DNA from: CADEEN01 sp963740395
GTDB taxonomy: Bacteria > Pseudomonadota > Gammaproteobacteria > Burkholderiales > Burkholderiaceae_C
Length of the DNA stretch: 64,000 bases
Direction of reading: 5' to 3'
NCBI GenBank assembly: GCA_963740395.1
Contig: CAVUEP010000094.1
Span: forward strand, 1 to 64,000
A model generated the notes under the pieces. It was not told where the DNA came from. It did not search any database and saw only the letters and a program-made list of their open reading frames with translations. This document shows positions 45,108 to 54,346 of this stretch, piece after piece; position 1 is the stretch's first letter, and each line of letters begins with the position of its first letter. The position numbers were made by a program, and so were the translations under genes.

Positions 45108-46631
45108 ATGACAACCCACTCAGCCTCGTCTTCGATGGTCCGCCGCGTCGTCATCGCCGGCGGCGGCACGGCCGGCTGGATGACCGCAGCAGCCCTGTCC
45201 AAGGTGCTGCGCGGCAAGGCGCAGATCACGCTGGTCGAGAGCGAGGAGATCGGCACCGTCGGCGTCGGCGAGGCGACGATCCCGATGATCCAGCTCTTCA
45301 ACAAGGTGCTCGAACTCGACGAGGACGAGTTCATCCGTGAAACGCAGGGCAGCTTCAAGCTGGGCATCGAGTTCGTGGACTGGGGCGGGCTGGGACAGCG
45401 CTACATGCACGCCTTCGGGCGCATGGGACAGGATCTGTGGACCGCGCCGTTCCACCAGTACTGGCTCAAGATGCACCAGGCTGGCAAGGTGCCCGACATC
45501 GGTGAGTACGCGATCACGCGCGTGGCCGCGTACCAGAACAAGTTCATGCGGCCGCCGGCCGAGGTCCAGAACTCGCCGCTGAACGACATCACCTATGCCT
45601 TCCACTTCGATGCGAACCTGTACGCCCGCTACCTGCGGCGCCACGCCGAGAGCCGCGGCGTGCGTCGCCTGGAGGGCAAGATCGCTGAAGTGGCACTGGC
45701 CGCCGCGAACGGCCATGTCCAGGCCCTGGTCATGGAGGACGGGACGCGCGTCGAAGGCGATCTGTTCATCGACTGCACCGGCTTTCGTGGTCTGCTGATC
45801 GAGCAGACGCTCAAGACCGGGTACGAGGACTGGACCGATTGGCTGCCCTGTGACCGCGCAGTGGCCGTGCCATGCGCCTCGGTGGCGCCGTTGACGCCCT
45901 ACACCCGCTCGACGGCGCACCGGGCCGGCTGGCAGTGGCGCATTCCCTTGCAGCACCGCATCGGCAACGGCCATGTCTTCTGCAGCCGCTTCGTCAGCGA
46001 GGACGAGGCCACGGCGGTCCTGCTTGCCAACCTCGACGGCGAGGTATTGGCGGATCCGAGAACCCTGCGCTTCACGACCGGCATGCGGCGGCTGGGATGG
46101 CATCGCAACGTCGTCGCCGTGGGGTTGTCCAGCGGCTTCCTCGAGCCCCTGGAGTCGACCAGCATCCACCTGATCCAGACCGCGATCGCGCGCCTGATCG
46201 ATTTCTTCCCGAGCGCGGGCTTCGAGCAGGACGACATCGACGAGTACAACCGCCAGGCGCGTTTCGAGTTCGAGCGCGTGCGCGACTTCATCATCCTGCA
46301 CTACCACCTGAACCAGCGCACCGATTCGCCGTTCTGGGTGGCGATGCGCGAGATGGAGATCCCGCCGACGCTGCGTGCCAAGTTGCAGCTGTTCCGGACG
46401 CACGGGCGCATCGTGCGCGAGAACAACGAGCTGTTCTCCGAGGTGGCCTGGCTGCAGGTGATGCACGGCCAGGGGCTCAAGGCCCGCGGCTACCACCCGC
46501 TGGTCGACGCGATCGACGAACCGGGCATCGTCGACTACCTCGCGGGCGTGCATGCGCTGATCGGACGTTGCGCCGCTGTGATGCCCTCGCACGCCGACTT
46601 CATCGAGAAATACTGCGCTGCGCCACGCTAG
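45108..46631 (+). CDS. Flavin-dependent tryptophan-halogenase-family protein
   Basis: An intact 507-residue FAD enzyme. The FAD site is VVIAGGGTAGWMTAAALSKV (residues 14-33). The WxWxIP motif that separates halogenases from monooxygenases is complete (WQWRIP, 275-280). Lys84 in GSFKLGIEF is the catalytic lysine, and Glu346 in GFLEPLESTSIHL aligns with the Glu that works beside it in PrnA. All key residues are thus present. Family members in xanthomonads and Caulobacter-type bacteria are often beside TonB receptor genes. The substrate is unknown; free tryptophan is not assured. It converges with the second amylase gene. Confidence 0.9.
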   Translation: MTTHSASSSMVRRVVIAGGGTAGWMTAAALSKVLRGKAQITLVESEEIGTVGVGEATIPMIQLFNKVLELDEDEFIRETQGSFKLGIEFVDWGGLGQRYMHAFGRMGQDLWTAPFHQYWLKMHQAGKVPDIGEYAITRVAAYQNKFMRPPAEVQNSPLNDITYAFHFDANLYARYLRRHAESRGVRRLEGKIAEVALAAANGHVQALVMEDGTRVEGDLFIDCTGFRGLLIEQTLKTGYEDWTDWLPCDRAVAVPCASVAPLTPYTRSTAHRAGWQWRIPLQHRIGNGHVFCSRFVSEDEATAVLLANLDGEVLADPRTLRFTTGMRRLGWHRNVVAVGLSSGFLEPLESTSIHLIQTAIARLIDFFPSAGFEQDDIDEYNRQARFEFERVRDFIILHYHLNQRTDSPFWVAMREMEIPPTLRAKLQLFRTHGRIVRENNELFSEVAWLQVMHGQGLKARGYHPLVDAIDEPGIVDYLAGVHALIGRCAAVMPSHADFIEKYCAAPR

Positions 46632-46646
46632 GCGCGCTGGTCCTCG

Positions 46647-49328
46647 TCAACGGCTGATCAGGACCCTGCCGAACAGGGGGGGCACAGACAGCGTGAGGCG
46701 GCCCTCATGGGCGCTCGCAGAGCCACCGCCGAGCGCGTCGCCGTAATCGGCCGCGGCGCCCGACGGCAGTGTCACGGTCACGGTCTGCGCGCTGGCCGCG
46801 TTGTTGGTTGCCGTGATGGCCCAGGTGCCCTGGTACTCACGCGCCAGCACGATCACATGCTGGTCGACATGCAGCGGCGCATCGATCGACCCGCGCCGCA
46901 GCACGGGGTGGTCGCGGCGCAACTTGATCAGCCGCTTGAACTCGGCCAGCAGCGCGGTGTCGGGCGCGCCGCCGAGGTCGGCCCAGGGGTAGGGGCCGCG
47001 GTTGTATGGATCGTCGCCGCCGGTCATGCCGACTTCGTCGCCGTAGTACACGGTGGGCGCACCGGGGTAACTCATCTGGAACAGCAGCGCCAGCTTGAGG
47101 CGCTGCTTGGCCAGCGCGATCACGGCCGGGTCCCGGGTGTCGTCGTGCCAGCCGAAATGGTGCAGGGCGCGCGCCTGGTCGTGTGACGAAAGCAGGTTCA
47201 TCAACGCGTAGAACGCTGGTCTCGGGTAGGCCTCGCGCATCAGCTCGAGGTTGGGCACCAGCTTCATTGCATCGCCGCCGGCGGCGTAGGCCTGCACCGT
47301 GTTGCGGAAGATGTAGTTCATCGTCGAGTCGAACATGTCGCCGAGGAAGTACTTCGACGCGTCGAACCAGGTCTCGGCGACGGTGAGTGCGTCGGGCCGG
47401 TGCGCCTTGATCTCGCGCCGCCACTCGCGCCAGAAGTCGTCGGGCACCCAGGGTGCGACGTCCATGCGCCAGCCCGAGGCGCCGCGGTCGAGCCAGAGCT
47501 TCATCACCGCGTCGCGATCGCCGTGCGAGAAGGCGCGGAACGCCGGCGCGGCCTTGTTCAACTCCGGCAGGTCGGCGATACCGACCCAGCCCTTGTACTG
47601 TGATTCGGGCGTGGCCCCCGCGGGGTCGAAGCTGAACCAGCTGGCGTAGGGTGAGTCGGCACGCACCTTGCCGCCGGTGAATGCGCCCTGGCCGCCATGG
47701 TTGCCGAAGCGGTCGAAGTAGAGCGAGTCCTGCCCGGTGTGGTTCAGGCTGGTGTCGAGGATCACGCGCAGGCCACGCCGGCGGGCCTCACGCGTCAGGC
47801 GCTCGAAATCCTCGTTGTTGCCGAAGCCGGGATCGATTTGCCGGTAGTCGGCGGTGTCGTACTTGTGGTTGCTTGCGGCCTTGAACACCGGCGTCATGTA
47901 GATCGTGTTGGCGCCGAGGTCGCGGACGTAGTCGAGCTTGTCGATGATGCCGGCCAGGTCGCCGCCGAAGAAGTCGTTGTTGTAGCGCGCGTCCGAGCCG
48001 TCGCCGGGGCGCCAGGGCTTGTCGAGCCAGTTCTCATGCAGCTCGACGGTGCCGTCGTGGTAGCGGGTGACGCCGGGGCGCGGATCGTTGCGCTTGTCGC
48101 CGTTGCGAAAGCGCTCCGGGAAGATGTAGTAGTAGACGATGTCGGGCGCCCAGTCGGGCACCTCGAAGTCGGCGGCGTAGACGGTCTGCCTGAAACGCCG
48201 GATCGTGCTCTTTGCGCTGGGCAGGTCGGACACGGCGCCGGGCCCGCCACTGCCCTTTTCGCGCGTCCAGTACACCGAGTCGCGGTTGTTCTGGTACGCA
48301 AAGCGTTGGCCGCCGATCTCGGCCTCGAACCAGTAGCCGTAGACGTTGACCTCGTCGAACCGGTGGCTGGCGCGCCAGCGGACCTTGCCGCCCTGTGCCG
48401 ACTTCGTCATCGGCACGCGCCGGACTTCGGTGTACTCGAGCACTTCCTGGTTGCCTTCGAGGCGGCGTCGTTCGAGCACCAGCGTCATCCGCTCCACACC
48501 GGGCAGGGCGTCGATGGCGTAGTCGACCGAGGTTCGTGCGGGCACGGCACCGAACGGGGACTTGTGGTCGCGCGCACGTGAATTGAACTGCAGGCTCAGC
48601 GCGACCGGATCCGTGACCGCCTTGGCCGACGGGTCGGCAAATGTCTTGGGTCCGACGGCGAGCTGGGGCCGGCCGCCGGTCCAGGCCAGACGCAGCGTGT
48701 GCTCGCCGCTGAATTGCACCGTGACGTTGCCGCCGCCGGGCTTGAGGTAGGCCGCCGAGCCCGCGCCGAAGCTGGTCGCGGCTTGCCACGAGGCGTCGGC
48801 GATCTTGAACTCGTGCTGGCCGTCGAGCTGGACGTTGAGGTAGTAGGCGTCGCAGCTGAACTGGAAGGCGTAGGCGTCTAGGGCGGCCCAGTTGTTCATG
48901 CTGCCGCGCAGGAACAGCGAGGTCGTGGCAAGCGGTGCGCCCTCGGTCGGGCAGGACTCGATGCGCAGCGCGGCAGGCGTGGTGTCGTGCATGGTGAGGC
49001 TGATCCGGTAGGTGCCGGCAAAGCGATGCTTGAACTCGCGACCGCGAAGGGCGATGCGATCCGGCGTGGTGGGGTCGGCGCCGAAGTCCGCGTCGGTGCT
49101 CCAGCCCTCGTCGGCGATCTTGAACTGATGTTCGCCAGCCAGCGCGGTCACGAGCTGGTAGCTATCGCAGGCCCAGGCGAAGCGTCGCGCGTCGTCGGCG
49201 GTCCAGCTGTTGAACGTGCCGCGCAGGTACAGCGTGCGGCCGTTGAGCGGATCGGGGCGGCACGCCGGCTGCGCCAACGCCGGGGCGGCGCTGGCCAGCA
49301 GCGCCGTCGCGAGCAGCCAGCGCTTCAT
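46647..49328 (-). CDS. Secreted GH13 alpha-amylase/neopullulanase-like enzyme with two N-terminal repeated modules
   Basis: An intact 893-residue protein with a signal peptide (MKRWLLATALLASAAPALAQ). Two homologous beta-modules follow at about residues 28-120 and 132-225: LYLRGTFNSW / LFLRGSMNNW and HQFKIADEGW / HEFKIADASW. They look like starch-binding or SusE/F-like domains. A linking domain and the GH13 barrel come next, with WAPDIVYYYIFPERFRNGD, LGANTIYMTPVFKAASNHKY, GASGWRMDVAPW (nucleophile Asp), ALTVAETWFDASK (acid Glu) and MNLLSSHDQARALHHFG (Asp). It follows malG by 40 bases in the same operon, so it probably cuts oligosaccharides in the periplasm. Confidence 0.92.
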   Translation of the reverse strand: MKRWLLATALLASAAPALAQPACRPDPLNGRTLYLRGTFNSWTADDARRFAWACDSYQLVTALAGEHQFKIADEGWSTDADFGADPTTPDRIALRGREFKHRFAGTYRISLTMHDTTPAALRIESCPTEGAPLATTSLFLRGSMNNWAALDAYAFQFSCDAYYLNVQLDGQHEFKIADASWQAATSFGAGSAAYLKPGGGNVTVQFSGEHTLRLAWTGGRPQLAVGPKTFADPSAKAVTDPVALSLQFNSRARDHKSPFGAVPARTSVDYAIDALPGVERMTLVLERRRLEGNQEVLEYTEVRRVPMTKSAQGGKVRWRASHRFDEVNVYGYWFEAEIGGQRFAYQNNRDSVYWTREKGSGGPGAVSDLPSAKSTIRRFRQTVYAADFEVPDWAPDIVYYYIFPERFRNGDKRNDPRPGVTRYHDGTVELHENWLDKPWRPGDGSDARYNNDFFGGDLAGIIDKLDYVRDLGANTIYMTPVFKAASNHKYDTADYRQIDPGFGNNEDFERLTREARRRGLRVILDTSLNHTGQDSLYFDRFGNHGGQGAFTGGKVRADSPYASWFSFDPAGATPESQYKGWVGIADLPELNKAAPAFRAFSHGDRDAVMKLWLDRGASGWRMDVAPWVPDDFWREWRREIKAHRPDALTVAETWFDASKYFLGDMFDSTMNYIFRNTVQAYAAGGDAMKLVPNLELMREAYPRPAFYALMNLLSSHDQARALHHFGWHDDTRDPAVIALAKQRLKLALLFQMSYPGAPTVYYGDEVGMTGGDDPYNRGPYPWADLGGAPDTALLAEFKRLIKLRRDHPVLRRGSIDAPLHVDQHVIVLAREYQGTWAITATNNAASAQTVTVTLPSGAAADYGDALGGGSASAHEGRLTLSVPPLFGRVLISR

Positions 49329-49368
49329 CGCAGGGGCGCGCGGGTGCGCACGGCAGGCACGGCGAGCC

Positions 49369-50259
49369 TCATCCCTTGACGCCCCCGGCGGTCAGGCCCG
49401 AGACGATCCAGCGTTGCGCGGCCAGGAACACCAGCGTGATCGGCAGGCCCGAGAGCACGGCGGCCGCGGCGAAGTCGCCCCACAGGTACTTCTGCTCGTA
49501 AAGGTAGAACTTGGAGCCGACCGCGAGCGTCAGGTTGGCTTCCTCGCGCAGCAGGATCGAGGCCACCGGGTACTCGATGATCACGCCGATGAAGGCCAGC
49601 ACGAAGACCACCACCAGGATCGGCACCGCCATCGGCAGCAACACCAGCCGGAAGGCCTGCCAGGTGCTGGCGCCGTCGACCTTGGCGTTCTCCTCGATCT
49701 CGACCGGGATCGTGTCGAAGTAGCCCTTGATGGTCCAGACATGGGTGGCGACGCCGCCGAGGTAGGCCACGATCAGGCCGGCATGGGTCTCGACGCCGAG
49801 CCACGGCACATGGTTGCCGATGCCGTCGAAGATGGCGTAGATCGCGACCAGGGCCACCGCCACCGGGAACACCTGCAGCATCAACATGGCGTTGAGGATC
49901 GCCTGCTTGCGCGCGAACTTCAGGCGCGCGAAGGCGTAGGCCGCGGTGGTCGAGATGGCGACGATCAGGCCAGCTGAAATGAACGCGATCTTGACCGAGT
50001 TCCACAGCCACAGCAGCACCGGGAACGGTGGCGTCACGAGCTGGCCCTCGGCCGTGGTGTAGCTGATGCCCAGGGCCAGTTGCCAATGCTCGAGGCTGAT
50101 CTCGCTCGGGATCAGCGAGCCGGTGGCGAAGTTGCCGGGCCGCAGCGAGATCGACAGGATCGCCAGCAGCGGGAACAGCGTCAGCGCGATCAGCGCCCAC
50201 AGGAAGGCCTGCGCGGCCCAGACGCGCCAGCGATTGCGTTTGCCGATAACGAGGGCCAT
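49369..50259 (-). CDS. malG: Maltose/maltodextrin ABC transporter permease MalG
   Basis: A 296-residue inner-membrane permease. Six helices are visible, beginning AQAFLWALIALTLFPLLAIL; the EAA loop EENAKVDGASTWQAFRLVLL contacts the MalK ATPase. The sequence LFPLLAILSISLRPGNFATGSLIPSEIS followed by SLEHW is typical of MalG from Gram-negative bacteria. It ends AGGVKG, as MalG does. The start follows the malF stop by 5 bases. Intact. Confidence 0.93.
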   Translation of the reverse strand: MALVIGKRNRWRVWAAQAFLWALIALTLFPLLAILSISLRPGNFATGSLIPSEISLEHWQLALGISYTTAEGQLVTPPFPVLLWLWNSVKIAFISAGLIVAISTTAAYAFARLKFARKQAILNAMLMLQVFPVAVALVAIYAIFDGIGNHVPWLGVETHAGLIVAYLGGVATHVWTIKGYFDTIPVEIEENAKVDGASTWQAFRLVLLPMAVPILVVVFVLAFIGVIIEYPVASILLREEANLTLAVGSKFYLYEQKYLWGDFAAAAVLSGLPITLVFLAAQRWIVSGLTAGGVKG

Positions 50260-50264
50260 GCCGC

Positions 50265-51815
50265 CTACTCCCTGGACTGGGCCCGCTGCGTGGCCTTCAG
50301 TTGCAGGAAGGCCATCAGCGCGACGAGGATGAAGATGATCGTGGAGATGGCCGCGGCGAGGCCGAAGTTCTGGCCGGCATCGGTGAAGGCGATGCGGTAG
50401 GTGTAGCTGACCAGGATGTCGGTCGTGCCCGCCGGCAGCTTCGTGTTCAGGAAGTCGGGCCGGCCGTCGGTCAGCAGCGCGATCAGCACGAAGTTGTTGA
50501 AGTTGAACGCGAAGGCCGCGATCAGCAGCGGCGTCAGCGGCTTGAGGATCAGCGGCGCGGTGATCTTGAAGAAGTTGTCCAGCGGCTTGGCGCCGGCGAT
50601 CGCACTGGCCTCGTACAGGTCGGCAGGAATGGTCTTGATCAACCCGGCGCACAGGATCATGAAGTAGGGGAAGCCGAGCCAGGTGTTGACGATCAGCAGC
50701 ATCGCCTTGGCCAGCAGCGGGTCGGCGAACCAGGCCGGCCGAACCCCGAAGAGACTGTCGAGCAGGGCGTTGATCTCGCCGAAGTTCTGGTTGAACAGGC
50801 CCTTGAAGACCAGGATCGAGATGAAGCCCGGCACCGCATAGGGCAGGAACAACAGCGTGCGGTACAGCGTCTTGTGCGGCAGGGCTTCCCAGTTCAGCAG
50901 CACGGCCAGCGTCATCCCGAGGCCGCCAGCGAAGACCACGGTGAGCGTGGCGAACGCCACGGTCCAGATGAAGATCGAGACGAAGGGGCCGCGGAAGTCC
51001 GCGTCCAGCAGCATGCGGCTGTAGTTCGCGAAGCCGATGCCGACCTTGAACCCGGGCGAGACGCGCGCGCCGCCCGTGGTCTCGAAGAACCCGGTATCGC
51101 GGTTGGGATGGTAGATCGCGCCGCTGGCGGTCTGCGTCAGCGAGCCGTCGGCGCTGGCGCGCCAGACCGGCTCGAGCGGCGCGAACTCACGCAGCCCGGC
51201 ATAGGACAGGATCTTGCCGTCGGGCGCCTGCAGCTTGAGTGCCTGCAGCGTGTCGCGCAATGCGATCACGTCGCGCAGGTTCAGCGGCGATCCCGGGTCC
51301 TGGGTTGCCGGCGTCAATGTCAAAGGCGCCTCGGCTGCGCCGTCGATCGCTGCCGTGGCAAAGCGCTCGCCGGTGTGGCGCGAGGTCAGCTGCAGGTGCC
51401 GTGAAGCGCCTTGCCCATGCACCGTCATGTCGTAGGCATGCGCCTCGTCCACGGTGGTTTGCGCCAGCAGGTAGTCGCGTGCGCGTTCGAACTCCAGCAG
51501 GTTGGACGAGGAGTAGTTCGTGAAGCCGATCTGCACCGTGTAGAGCAGCGGAAAGGCCACGAACAGCAACATGCCTGCCACGCCGGGGAACAGGTAGCGC
51601 CAGGCGAGTGAGGTGGCCGTGCCGTAGATGGCGAGGGCCGTGCCGCCGAAGATGAGGACGCCCATCGCCACCAGCGCCTGGCCGGCAGTGAACAGGCTGA
51701 ACACCATCCACAGCAGCGCCAGCGTGGCCAGTGCGAGCAGGGCGCGGCCGATCCAGGTGCCCGATGCGGAGGCCGGCACGCGCGCGCGCGGGACCGTGAT
51801 CGACGCGGCGCTCAA
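50265..51815 (-). CDS. malF: Maltose/maltodextrin ABC transporter permease MalF
   Basis: A 516-residue permease, intact, with the enlarged periplasmic P2 loop between helices 3 and 4 that characterises MalF (about residues 105-275, including SYAGLREFAPLEPVWRASAD). Eight helices are likely; the EAA loop is EASAIAGAKPLDNFFKITAP. The start appears to be TTG at 51815, 5 bases after the malE stop and following CAGGTAGGAC; no ATG fits better. Together with MalG it forms the membrane channel. Confidence 0.92.
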   Translation of the reverse strand: MSAASITVPRARVPASASGTWIGRALLALATLALLWMVFSLFTAGQALVAMGVLIFGGTALAIYGTATSLAWRYLFPGVAGMLLFVAFPLLYTVQIGFTNYSSSNLLEFERARDYLLAQTTVDEAHAYDMTVHGQGASRHLQLTSRHTGERFATAAIDGAAEAPLTLTPATQDPGSPLNLRDVIALRDTLQALKLQAPDGKILSYAGLREFAPLEPVWRASADGSLTQTASGAIYHPNRDTGFFETTGGARVSPGFKVGIGFANYSRMLLDADFRGPFVSIFIWTVAFATLTVVFAGGLGMTLAVLLNWEALPHKTLYRTLLFLPYAVPGFISILVFKGLFNQNFGEINALLDSLFGVRPAWFADPLLAKAMLLIVNTWLGFPYFMILCAGLIKTIPADLYEASAIAGAKPLDNFFKITAPLILKPLTPLLIAAFAFNFNNFVLIALLTDGRPDFLNTKLPAGTTDILVSYTYRIAFTDAGQNFGLAAAISTIIFILVALMAFLQLKATQRAQSRE

Positions 51816-51819
51816 CGTC

Positions 51820-53022
51820 CTACCTGCTCAGGATTCTCGCGGCCGCGCCGTCGAGCGCGGCCTTGGGCGACTGCCGGCCCTGCGTGATCGCTTCGAGTGC
51901 GGCGTCCAGCGCGGGCCACACGCGGCCCATCTCGGGGATGTTCGGGATCGGCTCGCCGGCCAGTGCGTTGGCCATCGTCGCGGCGATGCGGGCGTCGCTC
52001 GACAATTCCTGGAAGTAGGCCTTGTTGGCCGGCGTGCCCAGGGGCACGTCGGCCGAGATCATCTTCAGGCTCTCGACTTTGAGCAGGTGGTTCTCGATGA
52101 ACTCGCGGCCGATGTCCTTGAGCTTGCTGGGGGCGGTGATCATGCAGCCGAGCACGCCGACGAAGGGCTTGCTCGGTTGGCCGGGAACGACCGCTGGCAC
52201 GGGCGCGACACCGAAGTCGATCTTGGCCTTGCGCACGTTGTCCCAGGCCCAGGGGCCGTTGATCATCAGCGCGGTCTTGCCGGCCGCGAACTGTGATTCC
52301 ATGTCCGGGTACTTGGCGCCCGCCGGCATGTGGCCGTCGGCGACGAGCCGTGCAAGCATCTGCGCGCCCAGCAGTGCGCCCGCGTTGTTGACGCCGGTGG
52401 ATTGGGGGTCGAGATGGCCCTTCGCGTCGCGTCCGAACAGCGTGCCGCCCGCGCCTGCGAGCAGCGGCCAGGTGAAGAAGGTCTGGCTGTGCACCCACAG
52501 GATCGCCTTCTTGCCCTGCGGAGCGAGCGCCTTGTCGAGCGCGATCACGTCGTCGAACGTGGCCGGCGGGGTCTTCACGAGCGCCTTGTTGTAGATCAGG
52601 CCGATGGCCTCGATCGCCAGCGGGTAGCCCCAGACCTGACCGTTCCAGGTGAAGGCCTTCCACGCCGAGCCCTCGATTTCGTCGTGGATCTTCTTCGGCG
52701 GCTGGATCGGCACGATCAGCCCCGACTTGGCCCATTCGCCGACGCGGTCGTGCGGCCAGCAGAAGATGTCCGGGCCCTTGCCCGCACCGGCCGCGGCCTG
52801 GAACTTGTCCGGCGCGGCCTCGGGGTGCTGCACCACCACCTGCACGCCCGACAGCTTCTCGAACGCATCGCCGGCCTTCTGCAGGCCGTTGTAGCCTTTG
52901 TCGCCGTTGATCCAGACCAGCAGACGCAGCGGCGCACCCAAGGCCGCCGGCATGGCCAGTACGAGCACGCACGCCAGCACGGTTCGGCGCAGCCGCCGCG
53001 ATGGCGCTGGCCTTGCGGTCAT
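51820..53022 (-). CDS. malE: Maltose/maltodextrin periplasmic binding protein MalE
   Basis: A 400-residue binding protein with a signal peptide (RRTVLACVLVLAMPAALGAP). The mature start LRLLVWINGDKGYNGLQKAG is the classic MalE opening. PDIFCWPHDRVGEWAKSGLI, YPLAIEAIGLIYNKALVKTP, ALMINGPWAWDNVRKAKIDF and NIPEMGRVWPALDAALEAIT are conserved. Trp-rich strips for stacking against glucose are visible. It lies between malK and malF, with ATGA overlap to malK. Intact. Confidence 0.94.
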   Translation of the reverse strand: MTARPAPSRRLRRTVLACVLVLAMPAALGAPLRLLVWINGDKGYNGLQKAGDAFEKLSGVQVVVQHPEAAPDKFQAAAGAGKGPDIFCWPHDRVGEWAKSGLIVPIQPPKKIHDEIEGSAWKAFTWNGQVWGYPLAIEAIGLIYNKALVKTPPATFDDVIALDKALAPQGKKAILWVHSQTFFTWPLLAGAGGTLFGRDAKGHLDPQSTGVNNAGALLGAQMLARLVADGHMPAGAKYPDMESQFAAGKTALMINGPWAWDNVRKAKIDFGVAPVPAVVPGQPSKPFVGVLGCMITAPSKLKDIGREFIENHLLKVESLKMISADVPLGTPANKAYFQELSSDARIAATMANALAGEPIPNIPEMGRVWPALDAALEAITQGRQSPKAALDGAAARILSR

Positions 53023-54143
53023 GCCGCGCGCTGCTGCTCTGACACGCCCTGCCGCTTCATCGCGCAGCCCTCGGCATCGAACAGGTAGGTCGCCGGTGCG
53101 GGGGCGGTCAGGCTGAGCGCGTCGCCGACGCGCGGTCGCACGCGCCCGTCGAACTGGCAGGTCAGGCCGCCTTCGACGCCCGCGTAGCTGCAATAGGCGA
53201 TGGTGGCGCTGCCGAGCGATTCGACGAAGTTCACGGTCGTGGCCAGCGCGTTTTCCTCTCCCGCACTCGTGGCCAATTGCAGGTGCTCGGGCCGCACGCC
53301 GAGCGTGACCTTGTCGCCGGGTCGGGCGCCGGAGGCATCGACCAGGCAGCGCAGCGTGCCGCCGCCGGCGACGTTGACCTGTGCCTCCTGCGCGCTGGCC
53401 TGCGCGATCGTGCCGTCGATGAAGTTCATCTTCGGGCTGCCGATGAAGCCCGCCACAAACAGGTTGTCGGGTTGCTCGTAGAGGTGGAGCGGTGTGCCGA
53501 CCTGCTCGATGCGGCCGGCCGAAAGCACGACGATGCGGTCGGCCAAGGTCATCGCCTCGACCTGATCGTGCGTGACGTAGACCATGGTCGCCTTCAGGTC
53601 CTCGTGCAGCCTGGCGAACTCGTAGCGCATCTTCACGCGCAACGACGCGTCCAGGTTCGACAGCGGCTCGTCGAACAGGAAGACCTCGGGTTTGCGAACG
53701 ATGGCGCGGCCGATGGCGACACGCTGGCGCTGCCCGCCCGACAGATCCTTGGGCTTGCGCTGCAGCAGGTGTTCGATGTGCAGGATGCGCGCCGCGCTCG
53801 TCACCGCGCTGTCGATTTCCGCCTGCGGCATCTTGGCCAGCTTCAGGCCGAAGGCCATGTTCTCGTACAGGTCCATGTGCGGGTACAGCGCATAGCTCTG
53901 GAACACCATCGCAATGCCGCGCTCCGCGGGGGGCACGTCGTTGACAACCCGACCGTCGATGCTCAGAGTGCCGCGCGTGATGTCCTCGAGCCCGGCAATG
54001 ACGCGCAGCAGGGTCGACTTGCCGCAGCCCGAGGGCCCGACAAAGACCATGAGTTCGCCGTTGCGAACCTCCAGATTGATGTCGCGCAATACTTCGACAT
54101 CGCCGAAGGCTTTGTGCACACCCGTGAGTTGAACCGCTGCCAC
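53019..54143 (-). CDS. malK: Maltose/maltodextrin ABC transporter ATPase MalK (UgpC-like)
   Basis: A 374-residue ATPase. Walker A VFVGPSGCGKSTLLRVIAGL, Q-loop MVFQSYALYPHMDLYENMAF, signature DLSGGQRQRVAIGRAIVR, Walker B VFLFDEPLSNLDASLRVKM, H-loop MVYVTHDQVEAMTLADR, and a C-terminal TOBE regulatory domain of about 130 residues. The GTG start at 54143 is chosen because AAAGGAA lies 8 bases upstream. A GTG at 54167 is in frame but lies upstream of that site. It heads malK-malE-malF-malG-amylase. Its promoter area holds sites 4 and 5. Confidence 0.94.
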   Translation of the reverse strand: MAAVQLTGVHKAFGDVEVLRDINLEVRNGELMVFVGPSGCGKSTLLRVIAGLEDITRGTLSIDGRVVNDVPPAERGIAMVFQSYALYPHMDLYENMAFGLKLAKMPQAEIDSAVTSAARILHIEHLLQRKPKDLSGGQRQRVAIGRAIVRKPEVFLFDEPLSNLDASLRVKMRYEFARLHEDLKATMVYVTHDQVEAMTLADRIVVLSAGRIEQVGTPLHLYEQPDNLFVAGFIGSPKMNFIDGTIAQASAQEAQVNVAGGGTLRCLVDASGARPGDKVTLGVRPEHLQLATSAGEENALATTVNFVESLGSATIAYCSYAGVEGGLTCQFDGRVRPRVGDALSLTAPAPATYLFDAEGCAMKRQGVSEQQRAA

Positions 54144-54173
54144 GCTGAATTTCCTTTGTGCGCACACCCTGTT

Positions 54174-54188
54174 TGTAGAGAATATACA
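54174..54188. promoter_or_regulatory. HexR-like operator, site 5 (malK promoter)
   Basis: TGTAGAGAATATACA, arms TGTAG and ATACA (four of five symmetrical). It is 30 bases upstream of the malK start, in an AT-rich patch that may hold its promoter. It is the weakest match of the five. Confidence 0.45.
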
Positions 54189-54284
54189 GACCGTGCGGCC
54201 AATTCACAACGACCAGCAGACCTCTCGATTCCACTACGAACCCATACGAATCAACGACTTAGACCAAGCCGCGGGATTTCCCGA

Positions 54285-54299
54285 TGTAGGATAACTACA
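54285..54299. promoter_or_regulatory. HexR-like operator, site 4 (glgP promoter)
   Basis: TGTAGGATAACTACA, arms TGTAG and CTACA perfectly symmetrical. It lies 47 bases before the glgP ATG and on the glgP side of the malK-glgP divergent gap. Confidence 0.65.
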
Positions 54300-54346
54300 G
54301 GCCAATCAAGGCAGAATCTCGGGATTCAGACCGCTGCCTCCCGCGC

